A DNA stretch of 64,000 nucleotides. It comes from Paenibacillus sp. VTT E-133291. Its GTDB lineage: Bacteria; Bacillota; Bacilli; Paenibacillales; Paenibacillaceae. Numbering within the stretch: the stretch's first letter is position 1; each line of letters begins with the position of its first letter. The translations under genes and the position numbers were made by a program. The stretch spans positions 1-64,000 of the forward strand of contig NZ_NFVA01000002.1 in NCBI RefSeq assembly GCF_002264395.1. Reading direction: 5' to 3'. The notes below the pieces were generated by a model. It worked only from the letters and a program-made list of their open reading frames with translations, was not told where the DNA came from and searched no databases. Below are positions 16,414 to 25,822 of this stretch, in pieces.

Positions 16414-17152
16414 GATAAGCTACAATACCATCAGCGATGGCTTCAGCGATTTGTTGCTGCCCTTTAGGGGTGCATAACTTTGCGCGGTCAGTCGGACTGC
16501 TTACAAAACCCGCCTCAACGATAACCGTTGTGGCGGTTATTTTGTTGAGTAAATAAAAGGGCTTACCTGGTCGTGGATGAGCTTCGACATCATAAAGATT
16601 ATTTAGCTGATGCTGAATGGACTTAGCAAGGATGAAGCTACGGCCCTCTTGACGGTACAATACAAGTGGACCATGTTTGGATGGGGAAGGCGCCCAGTTA
16701 ATATGGATGCTTACCACTACAGTAGCAGGTAATGTCTCAGCAAGTTCTTTACGCTGTGCAAGATCCCGCAGATGTCGAGATTTACTACGCAGCCAGCGGT
16801 TCTCATCACTTGGGGCATAATCTCCATTGCGGTTTAAAGCAACGTCAAAGCCATCGCTACCCAGAAGTAGAAATAATCGACGTGAGATATCTAACGTGAT
16901 ATCTTTTTCAAGAATATTACCGTAGGAAGTTCCACCGTCGATGCCTCCGTGTCCCGCATCAATTAGAATCATACGGTGACCGTGACCTAATAAATGCTGA
17001 CGGTCATCCTTCATCACGGGTTTCTCTGGTGTCGCAGAGGCTAAGGAGCCGCCCATAAACAACATTAGTAGTCCTAGGGTAGTTAAAGTGATTCGAAAGC
17101 CAAATATAGCAGCTGCTGTTCTGGGAAAGGGTTGTTTTCTCCAGTTGTTCAA
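16400..17152 (-). CDS. N-acetylmuramoyl-L-alanine amidase, CwlD-like
   Basis: This 250-residue Amidase_3 enzyme has one N-terminal membrane/signal segment (residues 20-40) and the zinc site: His in LIDAGHGGIDGG, Glu in LEKDITL, His in VVSIHIN, with catalytic Glu in VIVEAGFVSS. Length and lack of cell-wall-binding repeats match CwlD, which removes stem peptides to form muramic-delta-lactam in spore cortex. A vegetative amidase cannot be excluded. Confidence 0.9.
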   Translation of the reverse strand: MNNWRKQPFPRTAAAIFGFRITLTTLGLLMLFMGGSLASATPEKPVMKDDRQHLLGHGHRMILIDAGHGGIDGGTSYGNILEKDITLDISRRLFLLLGSDGFDVALNRNGDYAPSDENRWLRSKSRHLRDLAQRKELAETLPATVVVSIHINWAPSPSKHGPLVLYRQEGRSFILAKSIQHQLNNLYDVEAHPRPGKPFYLLNKITATTVIVEAGFVSSPTDRAKLCTPKGQQQIAEAIADGIVAYLMEV

Positions 17153-17334
17153 GTGAAACGCCTCCTTGCAAGTGAATAACGTCTTCTGGATTCTTTGTTA
17201 GATTGTGCTTTAAAAGGTAAACCTATTCGACAAATCAGAAGTCTGTAGTTTAGATCCAAGTGGAGTGGTGCACACTAAGACCATGGAACGGATGCTGATA
17301 ATCTGAATTTACGTACATTTTAGGAGGTGTTAAA

Positions 17335-17523
17335 ATGGCTTCCGGTGGCGATGAGCTTGTAAAGTATATAACGGAGAAGGTAGTCGTATATATCGAGGAT
17401 CCGCGTGCCATTCATGCTCGCAGAGCGGCTACGAAGCAGCCGTGGTCACAGAAATGGTTCGGCATGCTCCCGCTTGGGTGGTCTATCTGGCGAAGCAAGT
17501 GGAGTCATGGCAAAAAAGAATAA
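17335..17523 (+). CDS. yqzE: YqzE-family protein
   Basis: A 62-residue protein with the family pattern: LVKYITEKVVVYIEDP near the N-terminus, then a basic stretch and a WFGMLPLGW-like C-terminal hydrophobic segment. Its function is unknown; in Bacillus it lies near competence genes and not far from yqhG/yqhH. AGGAGGTG lies seven bases before the ATG. A strong terminator follows. Confidence 0.85.
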   Translation: MASGGDELVKYITEKVVVYIEDPRAIHARRAATKQPWSQKWFGMLPLGWSIWRSKWSHGKKE

Positions 17524-17534
17524 ACGTTTAAATA

Positions 17535-17590
17535 GCAAATAACCTTCCAGTGCCATTATTCATGGGTGGCAGTGGAAGGTTATTTGCGTT
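17535..17590 (+). terminator. long terminator hairpin after yqzE
   Basis: A 21-bp stem with one mismatch (17535-17555 with 17567-17587) is followed by GTTTG. Its length and symmetry allow action on both strands. Confidence 0.8.
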
Positions 17591-17695
17591 TGTTTAAATA
17601 TAAGAATTTATATGCTTACGTTATAAATTATCCTTCTATTTCTCGCATAAACACTTACCGTCCTCATAAGGACGCCGAAGGCGTTTATGCTTGTG

Positions 17696-18727
17696 TTAAC
17701 GATTATATCCGAGTGCTTTGGTCGTTCTGTCTGGCAGCTTATGCAGTGTTCCATTATTTTGTAGTGAAGCGAGTGGCAAGTATCGTTTTCCTTCAGGGCC
17801 TGAGGCCGCATATACGGTAGTTTTATTGTTCTCAGCTTGACCTTGAGAAGACTGCCAGCTCTGATAGCCTGTAATCATAAACGGTCCTCCGACTAGGTCA
17901 TTTCGTCCGGCAGCCTGATAAGCGATGCTTTCCTTGGGTCTAATCAGAAGCGCGATATTGTCGCCGCTCACTGTAGTTAGTTTAGGAGCCGTCAGCCATA
18001 GGATATCTTCGTAAGGATCATCTGACCCTCCACTATTGAAGGCCGATAGCGGTGATACGTCAGGATTAAGATTAGTAATTACATCTGTTGCAGGAGGCTG
18101 CTCTTTAAGAACTTCTTCCGCCTTGCTTAGTGTCCAAGGTAAAATTTGCGGCACGGAAGCATTAATGTAAACCGTCTTTTCGTCAATGGTTATTTTCCAG
18201 ACCGGTAGAAGCGGTGCATATAAAGCAGTAAGTTTTATTTGTCCTGAAAAAGATGATGTAATGAGACCCTTCTGCACCAAAAACTGGCGCAGATCATTTA
18301 AACTGTATGGGAGTCCATAAGTGCCGGCTCCATATTCACTTAGCATATATCCGCCTGTATCGGTGGCGGAAATGATCATGTATCCGATCCGCTCTTCGCC
18401 CTTCATCACATTTACAAGCCAGCCATGAGTACCTGGACCAAGGGGATAATATTCTATCCCTGCATCCTTCCAGGCTGTAAATGGAGCTTCTGCAGCGAGC
18501 TTGTTCAGTGTAGCCTTAGCGAATTCTTGGACCGTACTGGGAGAAGGTAAGGTACTCATCTTCAATACAGGAATTACATCCTGTGTGACTGACTGGATCA
18601 CACTTACTCTGGCCAGCGCCAGCGCTGAAGGGGAACCAGAACTGGATACAAACAGTCCAAAGCTTAGAAGCAGGAGGAGGCATCCTTGTCCCGCAAGTTT
18701 CAGCCTCCGCCGCAAACTTATTTTCAT
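17696..18727 (-). CDS. secreted or membrane-anchored protein of unknown function
   Basis: A 343-residue protein with a basic start and a hydrophobic export segment (KLAGQGCLLLLLSFGLF, residues 10-27), then a soluble region without recognisable catalytic motifs. The middle reads like repeated PepSY-like strand segments (GWLVNVMKGEERIGYMIIS), so a protein-interaction role outside the membrane is possible; this is weak. The ATG at 18727 is preferred because AAAGG lies upstream. A short inverted repeat at 17668-17680 may be its terminator. Confidence 0.72.
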   Translation of the reverse strand: MKISLRRRLKLAGQGCLLLLLSFGLFVSSSGSPSALALARVSVIQSVTQDVIPVLKMSTLPSPSTVQEFAKATLNKLAAEAPFTAWKDAGIEYYPLGPGTHGWLVNVMKGEERIGYMIISATDTGGYMLSEYGAGTYGLPYSLNDLRQFLVQKGLITSSFSGQIKLTALYAPLLPVWKITIDEKTVYINASVPQILPWTLSKAEEVLKEQPPATDVITNLNPDVSPLSAFNSGGSDDPYEDILWLTAPKLTTVSGDNIALLIRPKESIAYQAAGRNDLVGGPFMITGYQSWQSSQGQAENNKTTVYAASGPEGKRYLPLASLQNNGTLHKLPDRTTKALGYNR

Positions 18728-18882
18728 GGCGTCGATCACCTTTCTTTGTTAAGAAATGTCAGGAAAGTTAAGCTTTACTCTATTGTAGTGGACAGGCTAT
18801 AAAAAGGCTGTTGCTTGCTGTCGCGCCTCAAGGTAAAAGTTCTCTTGTTTTTTTGCCTGCTTTTAGCGAGTAGGGTCGCATT

Positions 18883-19947
18883 CTATAGGCTTCGCAGATG
18901 AAACAGTCCGTAGGTTATCGCAGAAACTGCAATTTGGGGCTCATATTGCCAGATGGTCTCCTGCCGACGACGGTTATACTGCTCCTGAGTGCCTAAACGC
19001 TTTTCTTCATCAGGCTCTTTCAGCAGCTCTCCGTAATAAATATCAATGATAGCCAGCTCGATTCTAAGACGCTCACGTGCCTGTTCTGCCCAAGTGTAAT
19101 CGAGTTCGGCCAGATGTGAGGTAAGATGAGCCTCTAATAAATCTGTAGCGGCTGTCACTGTTAATTCATAAGGCTGAATATGGACGTTTTCTGGTAAACG
19201 GGGGATCATCTCCAGAGAGGCTATCTTAGCGTTGAAGTCATCAATGATGGTCCCTTTTGTCAGAGAGATTCCAAGATAATGCAGTTCTTCCCGTTTCAAA
19301 TCGCAGCTCATCTCCACTTTATAGCAGACGCCGAGCCATGGTTCATAGGCTGCAGAGAAGAGTGTATTCCGCTGCCTGCTACCGGGATCTTCAAATAAGT
19401 AAAGGCATTTCCCTTCATCTTGGGCCGCACTCCAAATTTGCTGCAGGCGCTTGCTACCATAGATGATATCTTCACGTCTTATCATGCCAGGTCCAATGCG
19501 AGGCAGCGCTGGAACAATACCGAAGTAGCGGGCTAGGATGCTATCCTCTGGATTTGAGGAAGGGACATGAACCACATTATTTTCAGGTGTTGCTGAATCT
19601 AATAGATCCGCGCTGGCCTCAATATCGGTTGACGCATCTACCACTGGACTTCCGGTAATTGGCGGGTTCAATGCTCCGATGCTGCGATTTACCGCTGGAG
19701 GAACTTCTATAGCTGCCTGATTATCGTATTTTTCTGGATCAAAAACAAAGGTGAAAGAGAGTGTCTCCGGATCAACACCAGTACGCTCCACGAATCCCCA
19801 ATAATAAGGTCGATCTGTAAGCATTTTGTCAGCTCTTGGTGATAGCTTTACAGTTACGTGAATGGGCGATACTTCAATAATGGAACATTCTGTAGCCTCC
19901 AGATAATCCATTACATGTTTACGTACTTCCTGTGAGTTGAGGGTCAT
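18883..19947 (-). CDS. yqhG: YqhG-family protein
   Basis: At 354 residues this matches Bacillus YqhG: an N-terminal VMDYLEATECSIIE segment, the RPYYWGFVERTG motif and a C-terminal helical part. The start overlaps the helicase gene stop by four bases (ATGA), so it is co-translated with the SNF2 protein as in Bacillus yqhH-yqhG. A low-complexity acidic insert lies around residues 90-140. The function is unknown. Confidence 0.85.
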   Translation of the reverse strand: MTLNSQEVRKHVMDYLEATECSIIEVSPIHVTVKLSPRADKMLTDRPYYWGFVERTGVDPETLSFTFVFDPEKYDNQAAIEVPPAVNRSIGALNPPITGSPVVDASTDIEASADLLDSATPENNVVHVPSSNPEDSILARYFGIVPALPRIGPGMIRREDIIYGSKRLQQIWSAAQDEGKCLYLFEDPGSRQRNTLFSAAYEPWLGVCYKVEMSCDLKREELHYLGISLTKGTIIDDFNAKIASLEMIPRLPENVHIQPYELTVTAATDLLEAHLTSHLAELDYTWAEQARERLRIELAIIDIYYGELLKEPDEEKRLGTQEQYNRRRQETIWQYEPQIAVSAITYGLFHLRSL

Positions 19948-21689
19948 GTCGCAGTCTCACTTTCCTTTTTGATACCCTGAGTCAACTCACTTAGGGATTC
20001 ACCGATATGATCAAGCTCATTTCGCAGCTCTTCATCGGAGCGGGATTCGAGCATGATTTTGTATAAACTTTTCTCCAGCGATTCTTTCTTCTCAAAACGC
20101 TCCAGAATCACATCCAGCCCGCCAATGACCATTTCGAACATATTGATCTTCTCGTGTAGCAGATGAAGGATATGTTCTTCAATCGTACCTTGTGTGGATA
20201 AATTGTAGATAACCACGTCATTTTCCTGACCTAACCGGTGCACCCGCCCAATCCGTTGTTCTACTCTCATGGGATTCCAAGGCAGATCGAAGTTGATCAT
20301 ATGGTGACAGAACTGCAGGTTAATGCCCTCACCACCAGCCTCAGTAGCGATCATGACTTGAGCACGACCGCGGAAGAGGTCCATCATCCAGTCCTTTTTA
20401 CCACGATTCATCCCGCCGGAATAAGAAACACACATTAGCCCATGTTCGCGGAAATACTGAAGCAAATATTCTTGAGTCGCGCGATACTCCGTAAAAACGA
20501 TGACCTTTTCATTCATTTCTTGAATAAGAGATAGTGTTGTTTCGGCTTTGGTATTGGTCTTAACCGTACGAAGTGTCTGCAATAGCTCCATCATCCGATC
20601 GCGTTTCGGCGAATCAGCGGGCAGCTTCTTGATCAGATTAACTAAAGTGATGAAGACGGCATCCCTACTGCTGCACACCTCACGCTGAAGCGTTACCAAG
20701 GAAAGCATGCTGCTAAGATTGCCGCCTGATTCCTGATACTGATCTTTAACAAAAGAAGTGACAGCGTCATATAATACTCTCTCTTCCTGTGAAAGAACTA
20801 GCGGAATATTACGGACTTTTCGTTTCGTAAAGTTAACTGGACCTTCGCCACGCCGATTACGGATCATCACCTTCGATAGCTCGTCCCTTAGCTGACCTTC
20901 ATTCTTAGGTTGACGTTTATCAACGACGAAATTCGAAGCAAAATCACCCTGATTTCCTAATTGCCCCGGTTTCAGTAAAGTGATCAAATTAAATAGCTCG
21001 CCCAGATCATTCTGAACGGGAGTAGCGGTTAGGAGCAGGCAATATTTTTTACGTAATTGCTGCACAAATAGATAATTGGTCGATTTCTTATTCTTCAGCT
21101 TATGCGCTTCATCAATAATCAACATGTCATATTCATTTTCCAGCAGCATTTCTTTATGAGGATCGCGCTTCGCGGTATCCATAGATGCGACGACAATCGC
21201 ATTCCCCCAGGAATATGCTTTTTTCTGTGCAACAGCAGAGATGCCAAACTTGGCATTCAGCTCGCGGACCCACTGCAATACGAGGGAAGCAGGTACCAGA
21301 ATAAGTACTTTAGAGACTAGACCGCGGACAAGATATTCCTTGAGTACAAGTCCTGCTTCAATCGTCTTTCCTAGTCCAACCTCGTCTGCAAGAATCGCGC
21401 GGCCAGACATCTCAAACAGAACCTTATGCGCGGTATCGAGCTGATGAGGAAGCGGGGATAATCCGGATAAATGCTTCATGCATTGCAGCTCATCGAAGCT
21501 TGTTACTAGACCCGTTTGTTCACCCTGCAAGGCAAGCTTGGACAGACGGTAGTCTCCCCACGGACCACCTTTATCTAGTTTAAGTTCTAGATCCTGCAGC
21601 CAATTCCGGTCAAAAGAAAGAGGAACAGGCAGTATAGGCGCTGACTTTCCACCTTTGTGAGGTAGAGAATTACGGAATAATTGCGTCAT
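19944..21689 (-). CDS. yqhH: SNF2-family DEAD/DEAH helicase (YqhH-like)
   Basis: This 581-residue SF2 ATPase has motif I DEVGLGKTIEAG, motif II IIDEAHKLKN, motif III LLLTATPVQND, and in the second RecA lobe VMIATEAGGEGINLQ and QRIGRVHRLGQ. It is a double-stranded DNA translocase or helicase of the RapA/SNF2 type without a DNA-recognition extension. The gene pairing with yqhG is the evidence for calling it YqhH-like. GGAGG precedes the ATG. Confidence 0.92.
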   Translation of the reverse strand: MTQLFRNSLPHKGGKSAPILPVPLSFDRNWLQDLELKLDKGGPWGDYRLSKLALQGEQTGLVTSFDELQCMKHLSGLSPLPHQLDTAHKVLFEMSGRAILADEVGLGKTIEAGLVLKEYLVRGLVSKVLILVPASLVLQWVRELNAKFGISAVAQKKAYSWGNAIVVASMDTAKRDPHKEMLLENEYDMLIIDEAHKLKNKKSTNYLFVQQLRKKYCLLLTATPVQNDLGELFNLITLLKPGQLGNQGDFASNFVVDKRQPKNEGQLRDELSKVMIRNRRGEGPVNFTKRKVRNIPLVLSQEERVLYDAVTSFVKDQYQESGGNLSSMLSLVTLQREVCSSRDAVFITLVNLIKKLPADSPKRDRMMELLQTLRTVKTNTKAETTLSLIQEMNEKVIVFTEYRATQEYLLQYFREHGLMCVSYSGGMNRGKKDWMMDLFRGRAQVMIATEAGGEGINLQFCHHMINFDLPWNPMRVEQRIGRVHRLGQENDVVIYNLSTQGTIEEHILHLLHEKINMFEMVIGGLDVILERFEKKESLEKSLYKIMLESRSDEELRNELDHIGESLSELTQGIKKESETAT

Positions 21690-21871
21690 GGTACAGCCTC
21701 CTCAGGTGCTAATTTATATCATCATTCGTAGGAGTAGTATGCTCTTAAACAAGAGAATTCATAACCTTCTATTTTTCTTGATAGCCTTTAAAAAAGAGAG
21801 TAAAAGCGAGAAAACGCGGCAAGGTTTGCGATATTTCGGCTGCTTGACTCTATTTTCGAAAAAGACCTTCG

Positions 21872-21920
21872 ATACAATATGTGGTATAGTTTAAAAGCTG
21901 ACGCACACAATATATTGTGA
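21872..21920 (+). promoter_or_regulatory. tandem NrdR boxes upstream of the ribonucleotide reductase gene
   Basis: ACACAATATATTGTGA (21905-21920) is a near-consensus NrdR box. A weaker copy, ATACAATATGTGGTAT (21872-21887, 11 of 16 matching the first), lies 33 bases upstream start to start. Tandem boxes about three helical turns apart are the usual NrdR target. The weaker box overlaps a possible -10 TATAGT. Confidence 0.75.
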
Positions 21921-21978
21921 CAAAAGCATGAAAATGTGATTTTTTTAAAGTGCATAGCTGCTATTTGTTATTGACAAG

Positions 21979-22060
21979 ATGAACTTCCTACATACACCCG
22001 TAAGACGGAAGATAAGTGTAAGGAAGTTTTTGTTGTGGGTCACAAAATGTACGCCCACAC
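21979..22060 (+). promoter_or_regulatory. candidate attenuator leader of the ribonucleotide reductase gene
   Basis: AACTTCCTACA (21982-21992) pairs with TGTAAGGAAGTT (22018-22029, one bulge) and a T run follows. A nested CCGT/ACGG stem lies inside the loop. A second hairpin, GTGGG/CCCAC, follows near 22036-22058. A terminator-like structure between promoter and start codon implies conditional readthrough. No ligand motif is recognised. Confidence 0.5.
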
Positions 22061-22104
22061 CTGAACTGGAACTAATATTTACTACATTGCGGGAGGTTTT
22101 TCTA

Positions 22105-24750
22105 TTGGGTAAAGTGGAACGTAAGCAACGCCTTGAAGGGCTAAGTGAAAAAATATTTTTGGATCGTTATGCTTGGAAAGATGCCGACAGCAATAATGCT
22201 AAAGTGGGCGATGTTGTACTCGTTCTGACAAAAGATGATCCGAAGTTTCCCACGAAGGAAGTCGGAGAGATCGTAGAACGTAACGGCAGAATCGTAACCG
22301 TGAAGACACGGAGCGGCGAACTTGTAAAATCAGATGTTGAAAAGCTGACGCTTAATATAGAAAAAACACCAGAGGAAATGTGGGATCGTCTATCTACAGC
22401 TATGGCTTCTGTGGAGAAGACGCCTGAGCTTCAAGAAGAATGGGCGGGTAAATTCCGCTCGATTCTGGATGATTGGAAGCTCGTACCAGGTGGGCGGATT
22501 GCGGCTGGTGCAGGCACTAGTGAAGAATTAACATTGTTCAACTGTTATGTAATCCCTTCTCCAAAAGATAGCCGTGGCGGCATTATGGAGACGTTGGCTG
22601 AAATGACGGAGATTATGGCGCGAGGTGGCGGTGTAGGAATTAACCTATCCTCACTTCGTCCACGCCGTGCAATTGTGCGAGGTGTCAATGGCTCTTCTAG
22701 TGGTTCTGTATCTTGGGGCGGTCTGTTCAGCTATACCACTGGACTAATTGAACAAGGCGGCAGCCGCCGTGGTGCACTCATGCTAATGATTAATGACTGG
22801 CATCCAGATGTAGAGGATTTCATTACCGTGAAGCAAACGATGGGTCAAGTGACGAACGCCAACCTTTCGGTATGTGTGAGTAATAGCTTTATGAAGGCTG
22901 TAAAAGAAGATCTAGATTGGGATTTAGTGTTCCCGGATACCACAGACCCAGATTACAACGATGTGTGGGACGGCGATCTAGACAAGTGGAAGGCTGCGGG
23001 CAAAAATGTTATTCATTATCGCACCGTTAAAGCGCGTGATGTGTGGCGCACTATTATTGAATCCGCTTGGAAATCCGCTGAGCCAGGCGTTGTGTTCATG
23101 GAATACTATAATCAGATGTCCAACAGCTGGTATTTTAATCCGATCATTTGTACGAACCCGTGCGGGGAGCAAGGACTGCCAGGCTGGGGAGTTTGCAATT
23201 TGTCCGCTGTGAACCTGTCCAAATTCTACGATGAGAAGAATCATGATGTAGACTGGGAAGATCTCGCGACTACAACGCGTTATTCTGTACGTTTCTTGGA
23301 CAATGTTATTGATAAGACCCCTTATCATTTCCCGGAAAATGAAGCGAATCAGAAAAACGAACGCCGTGTGGGTCTTGGAACGATGGGTCTTGCTGAGCTG
23401 ATGATCAAATTGAACATCCGTTACGGTAGTCCGGAATCTTTGGCGTTTCTGGACAAGCTTTACGGCTTTATAGCTCGTGAAGCATACCTTGCTTCTGCAG
23501 AGATTGCTGGTGAGAAGGGAGCTTTCCTAGCTTTTGACACACAGAAATATTTAATGAGCGGGTTTATGAAAAATATGCTCGAATCGTATCCAGAGGTTGG
23601 TGAAGCGATTCGTAAACATGGCATGCGTAACGTTACAGTGATAACACAAGCACCTACAGGCAGCACAGGTACAATGGTAGGTACTTCGACAGGTATTGAG
23701 CCTTATTTCGCCTTCAAATATTTCCGTCAAAGCCGCCTTGGATACGATGAGCAGTTCGTTCCAATCGCTCAAGAATGGCTTGAAGCTCATCCAGGTGAAG
23801 AGCTGCCAGATTACTTCGTGACCTCGATGGATTTGTTAGCTAAGGATCATATCCGTGCGCAAGCAGCGATTCAACGCTGGGTGGATAGCTCGATTTCCAA
23901 AACTGCAAACTGCCCGTCTGACTTCACAGTAGAAGAGACGGCTGAGCTCTATGAAATGGCCTTCGATCTGGGTTGCAAAGGCGTTACGATCTACCGTGAT
24001 GGTAGCCGTGATGTGCAAGTTCTGCAAACCTCGAAGAAAGAAGACAAAAAAGAAGCCGCTCTGGTTGCAGCAGAGGAAGCTACAACTACTGTAGAAGCAA
24101 GCACAAGTGTTGTAGCAGCAAGTCCAACGTCTCAAGTGACTACAAAAGAGGCGGATAAACAATACAAAAAACGTCCGCAGGTTCTGCGCGGCGCTACCTA
24201 TAAAATTAACACACCATTTGGTATGGCATATATTACAATCAATGATCTTGATGGGATACCTGCTGAAATCTTCCTGAATGTAGGTAAAGCAGGTTCTGAC
24301 GTCTTTGCTATGGCAGAAGCATTAGGCCGTGTCTGCTCCTTGTTCCTCCGTTACGGAGATCATGGTGAGAAAGTGGAGCTGTTGATCAAACATCTGAAAG
24401 GCATTGGCGGATCAGGAGCTATCGGATTCGGAGCGAACCGAGTTGAATCCATTGCTGATGCTGTAGCTAAAGCACTAGAAACACACGTGCTGAACAACGC
24501 TCAGGATGATCATGTGCCTGCACCTATCGCAGCGACTTTGGAGCTGGAGGATTTCAATGAAGCGTTGAACGCGGAGTTGAAGGCGAGTGTTCCTCCGGCA
24601 GCTTCTATTGAAGATGGTCAAGGCGGACATGGCGCGCATAACCATACTTCTGCTTCCCGTGACCTTTGTCCTTCTTGTGGCGGTGCTTCGCTGATTAATA
24701 TTGAGGGTTGTAAGACTTGCGGAAATTGTGGGTATAGTCGTTGCGGGTAA
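22105..24750 (+). CDS. nrdJ: vitamin B12-dependent (class II) ribonucleotide reductase
   Basis: This 881-residue enzyme makes deoxyribonucleotides with adenosylcobalamin and needs no oxygen. Visible marks are FNCYVIPSP, the radical-site NPCGEQ and GVCNLSAVNL, TQAPTGSTGTM, and TANCPSDFTVEE. A variable linker near residues 650-690 (Glu/Ala/Thr/Val-rich) leads to a TSCPD domain (LRGATYKINTPFGMAYITIN) and a C-terminal Cys-rich tail (CPSC, CKTCGNCGYSRCG) that re-reduces the active site. The open frame runs 42 codons further upstream, but the TTG at 22105 has GGGAGG at the right distance, so I start there. No cobalamin riboswitch is visible. Confidence 0.95.
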   Translation: MGKVERKQRLEGLSEKIFLDRYAWKDADSNNAKVGDVVLVLTKDDPKFPTKEVGEIVERNGRIVTVKTRSGELVKSDVEKLTLNIEKTPEEMWDRLSTAMASVEKTPELQEEWAGKFRSILDDWKLVPGGRIAAGAGTSEELTLFNCYVIPSPKDSRGGIMETLAEMTEIMARGGGVGINLSSLRPRRAIVRGVNGSSSGSVSWGGLFSYTTGLIEQGGSRRGALMLMINDWHPDVEDFITVKQTMGQVTNANLSVCVSNSFMKAVKEDLDWDLVFPDTTDPDYNDVWDGDLDKWKAAGKNVIHYRTVKARDVWRTIIESAWKSAEPGVVFMEYYNQMSNSWYFNPIICTNPCGEQGLPGWGVCNLSAVNLSKFYDEKNHDVDWEDLATTTRYSVRFLDNVIDKTPYHFPENEANQKNERRVGLGTMGLAELMIKLNIRYGSPESLAFLDKLYGFIAREAYLASAEIAGEKGAFLAFDTQKYLMSGFMKNMLESYPEVGEAIRKHGMRNVTVITQAPTGSTGTMVGTSTGIEPYFAFKYFRQSRLGYDEQFVPIAQEWLEAHPGEELPDYFVTSMDLLAKDHIRAQAAIQRWVDSSISKTANCPSDFTVEETAELYEMAFDLGCKGVTIYRDGSRDVQVLQTSKKEDKKEAALVAAEEATTTVEASTSVVAASPTSQVTTKEADKQYKKRPQVLRGATYKINTPFGMAYITINDLDGIPAEIFLNVGKAGSDVFAMAEALGRVCSLFLRYGDHGEKVELLIKHLKGIGGSGAIGFGANRVESIADAVAKALETHVLNNAQDDHVPAPIAATLELEDFNEALNAELKASVPPAASIEDGQGGHGAHNHTSASRDLCPSCGGASLINIEGCKTCGNCGYSRCG

Positions 24751-24879
24751 GTAATTGACATAGAATAATTTGAATAACTTAGTGTGATTTTTTATTTTAA
24801 ATGAGAAAAATTCGTTTTAAACGAGAAAAATCATTGATATTCAAGCATTTGCATATTTTTGCATTAGAACTAAGTTTTT

Positions 24880-24920
24880 AAGCCGGTAAGCCTTTCTGTT
24901 AAGGTTTATCGGCTTTTTTA
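24880..24920 (+). terminator. terminator of nrdJ (member of a repeated terminator type)
   Basis: A 15-bp stem with two GU pairs (24880-24894 with 24901-24915), loop TCTGTT, then T residues. A near copy lies at 28791-28826. Just upstream (24798-24829) TTTTAAAYGAGAAAAAT occurs twice in tandem. Confidence 0.85.
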
Positions 24921-25016
24921 TAATAAGCCAAACAGAAACATGAGTTGTTGTTGGTTTGTCACTGAATATAAAGTACGAAACGGATAACCTGCTCTTAGTT
25001 GCAAGATTTAATACAT

Positions 25017-25349
25017 CTAGCATAATATTTGGAGAATTGCTTTTGAAAGACCTTCTAATGGCAATCCCTTTGCCAATGGTGAAAAGGCTATGGATACTAT
25101 TCCTTCCTCCTTCAATACATCCTGCAACCCATTTTCTATCCATCTATCGAGCATTTCTACATTACTGACCGAGCCAACCTCGTCACTGCCATATTTAGCC
25201 GTACAGATGAGGATCGGAGCCGTCATAAATTGGCCGGAGGTACCATTATTAAAGATTTTTTCTGTACGAATGTCGATAAAATGAATATCATCCCATACGC
25301 CATTCCCTTGGTCATGATCCACGCTGTCACCCCGATAGTCCTGAATCAC
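25017..25349 (-). pseudogene. remnant containing an aldo/keto reductase fragment
   Basis: Within this 110-codon minus-strand frame, residues 64-96 (LDRWIENGLQDVLKEEG and IAFSPLAKGL) match the segment of YghZ-like aldo/keto reductases before the cofactor loop. The preceding 60 residues are not aldo/keto reductase-like and I do not recognise them, and the sequence leaves the family right after SPLAKGL. It is therefore a scrap joined to other DNA rather than a working gene. Confidence 0.55.
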
Positions 25350-25414
25350 GTCAATATTGATAAATCAATATCGCTGACCGCAGCTCGTCCTTGTGTGCCT
25401 ACCTAGCTACTCTT

Positions 25415-25822
25415 TCAAAAGGTCTCTGCACGAACCGCGTGACCACTACCATGAAGATTAGAGGTTATGCTTCGTGCAGCACCTACTCTTGCGGCCATTC
25501 CCGTTAGCTCCCAGCCCCCTTGCCCATTCTTCTAAACAAGCATACGGTAATCATGAAAACATCCGCCAAGTAATTGCAGTGGAATGCCCTGCTGAATGAG
25601 GAAGCTTCCTCCGATACAACATTGACGAATAATCGATTCCAGTCGTGAGGCTGAGACCTTCCGAGGGGCTATGATACGGCGATCCTGCCGACTGCCTTGG
25701 ATATCAAAGACGCCTTGTTTATCCTTCATTTTCTCGATTCTAAGAATACCACGTCCATCCGTACCGTTAGCCGGTTTGATATAGACTACTGGTGTCTGTT
25801 TAAGCGGTACTATATAGATGTG
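25415..25822 (-). pseudogene. YheC/YheD-family (spore coat-associated) gene, decayed
   Basis: The minus strand from 25822 reads PVVYIKPANGTDGRGILRI, the ATP-grasp motif of YheC/YheD proteins, and continues to HDYRMLV. An in-frame TAG (25532-25534) follows where relatives have a Gln codon. The frame then goes on with KNGQGGWELTGMAARVG and SITSNLHGSGHAV, again typical, before TGA at 25415. The N-terminal part and the C-terminal third are missing. An intact family member lies at 60268-61056. Confidence 0.82.

Noticed and set aside
21690-22104. Cobalamin riboswitch upstream of the B12-dependent reductase
   Set aside because: I find no B12-box-like sequence or the expected length of structure; only the hairpins reported as a possible attenuator.
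21979-22104. N-terminal extension of the ribonucleotide reductase from the ATG at 21979
   Set aside because: The 42 extra codons overlap the terminator-like hairpin and are not reductase-like; TTG 22105 has a proper ribosome site.
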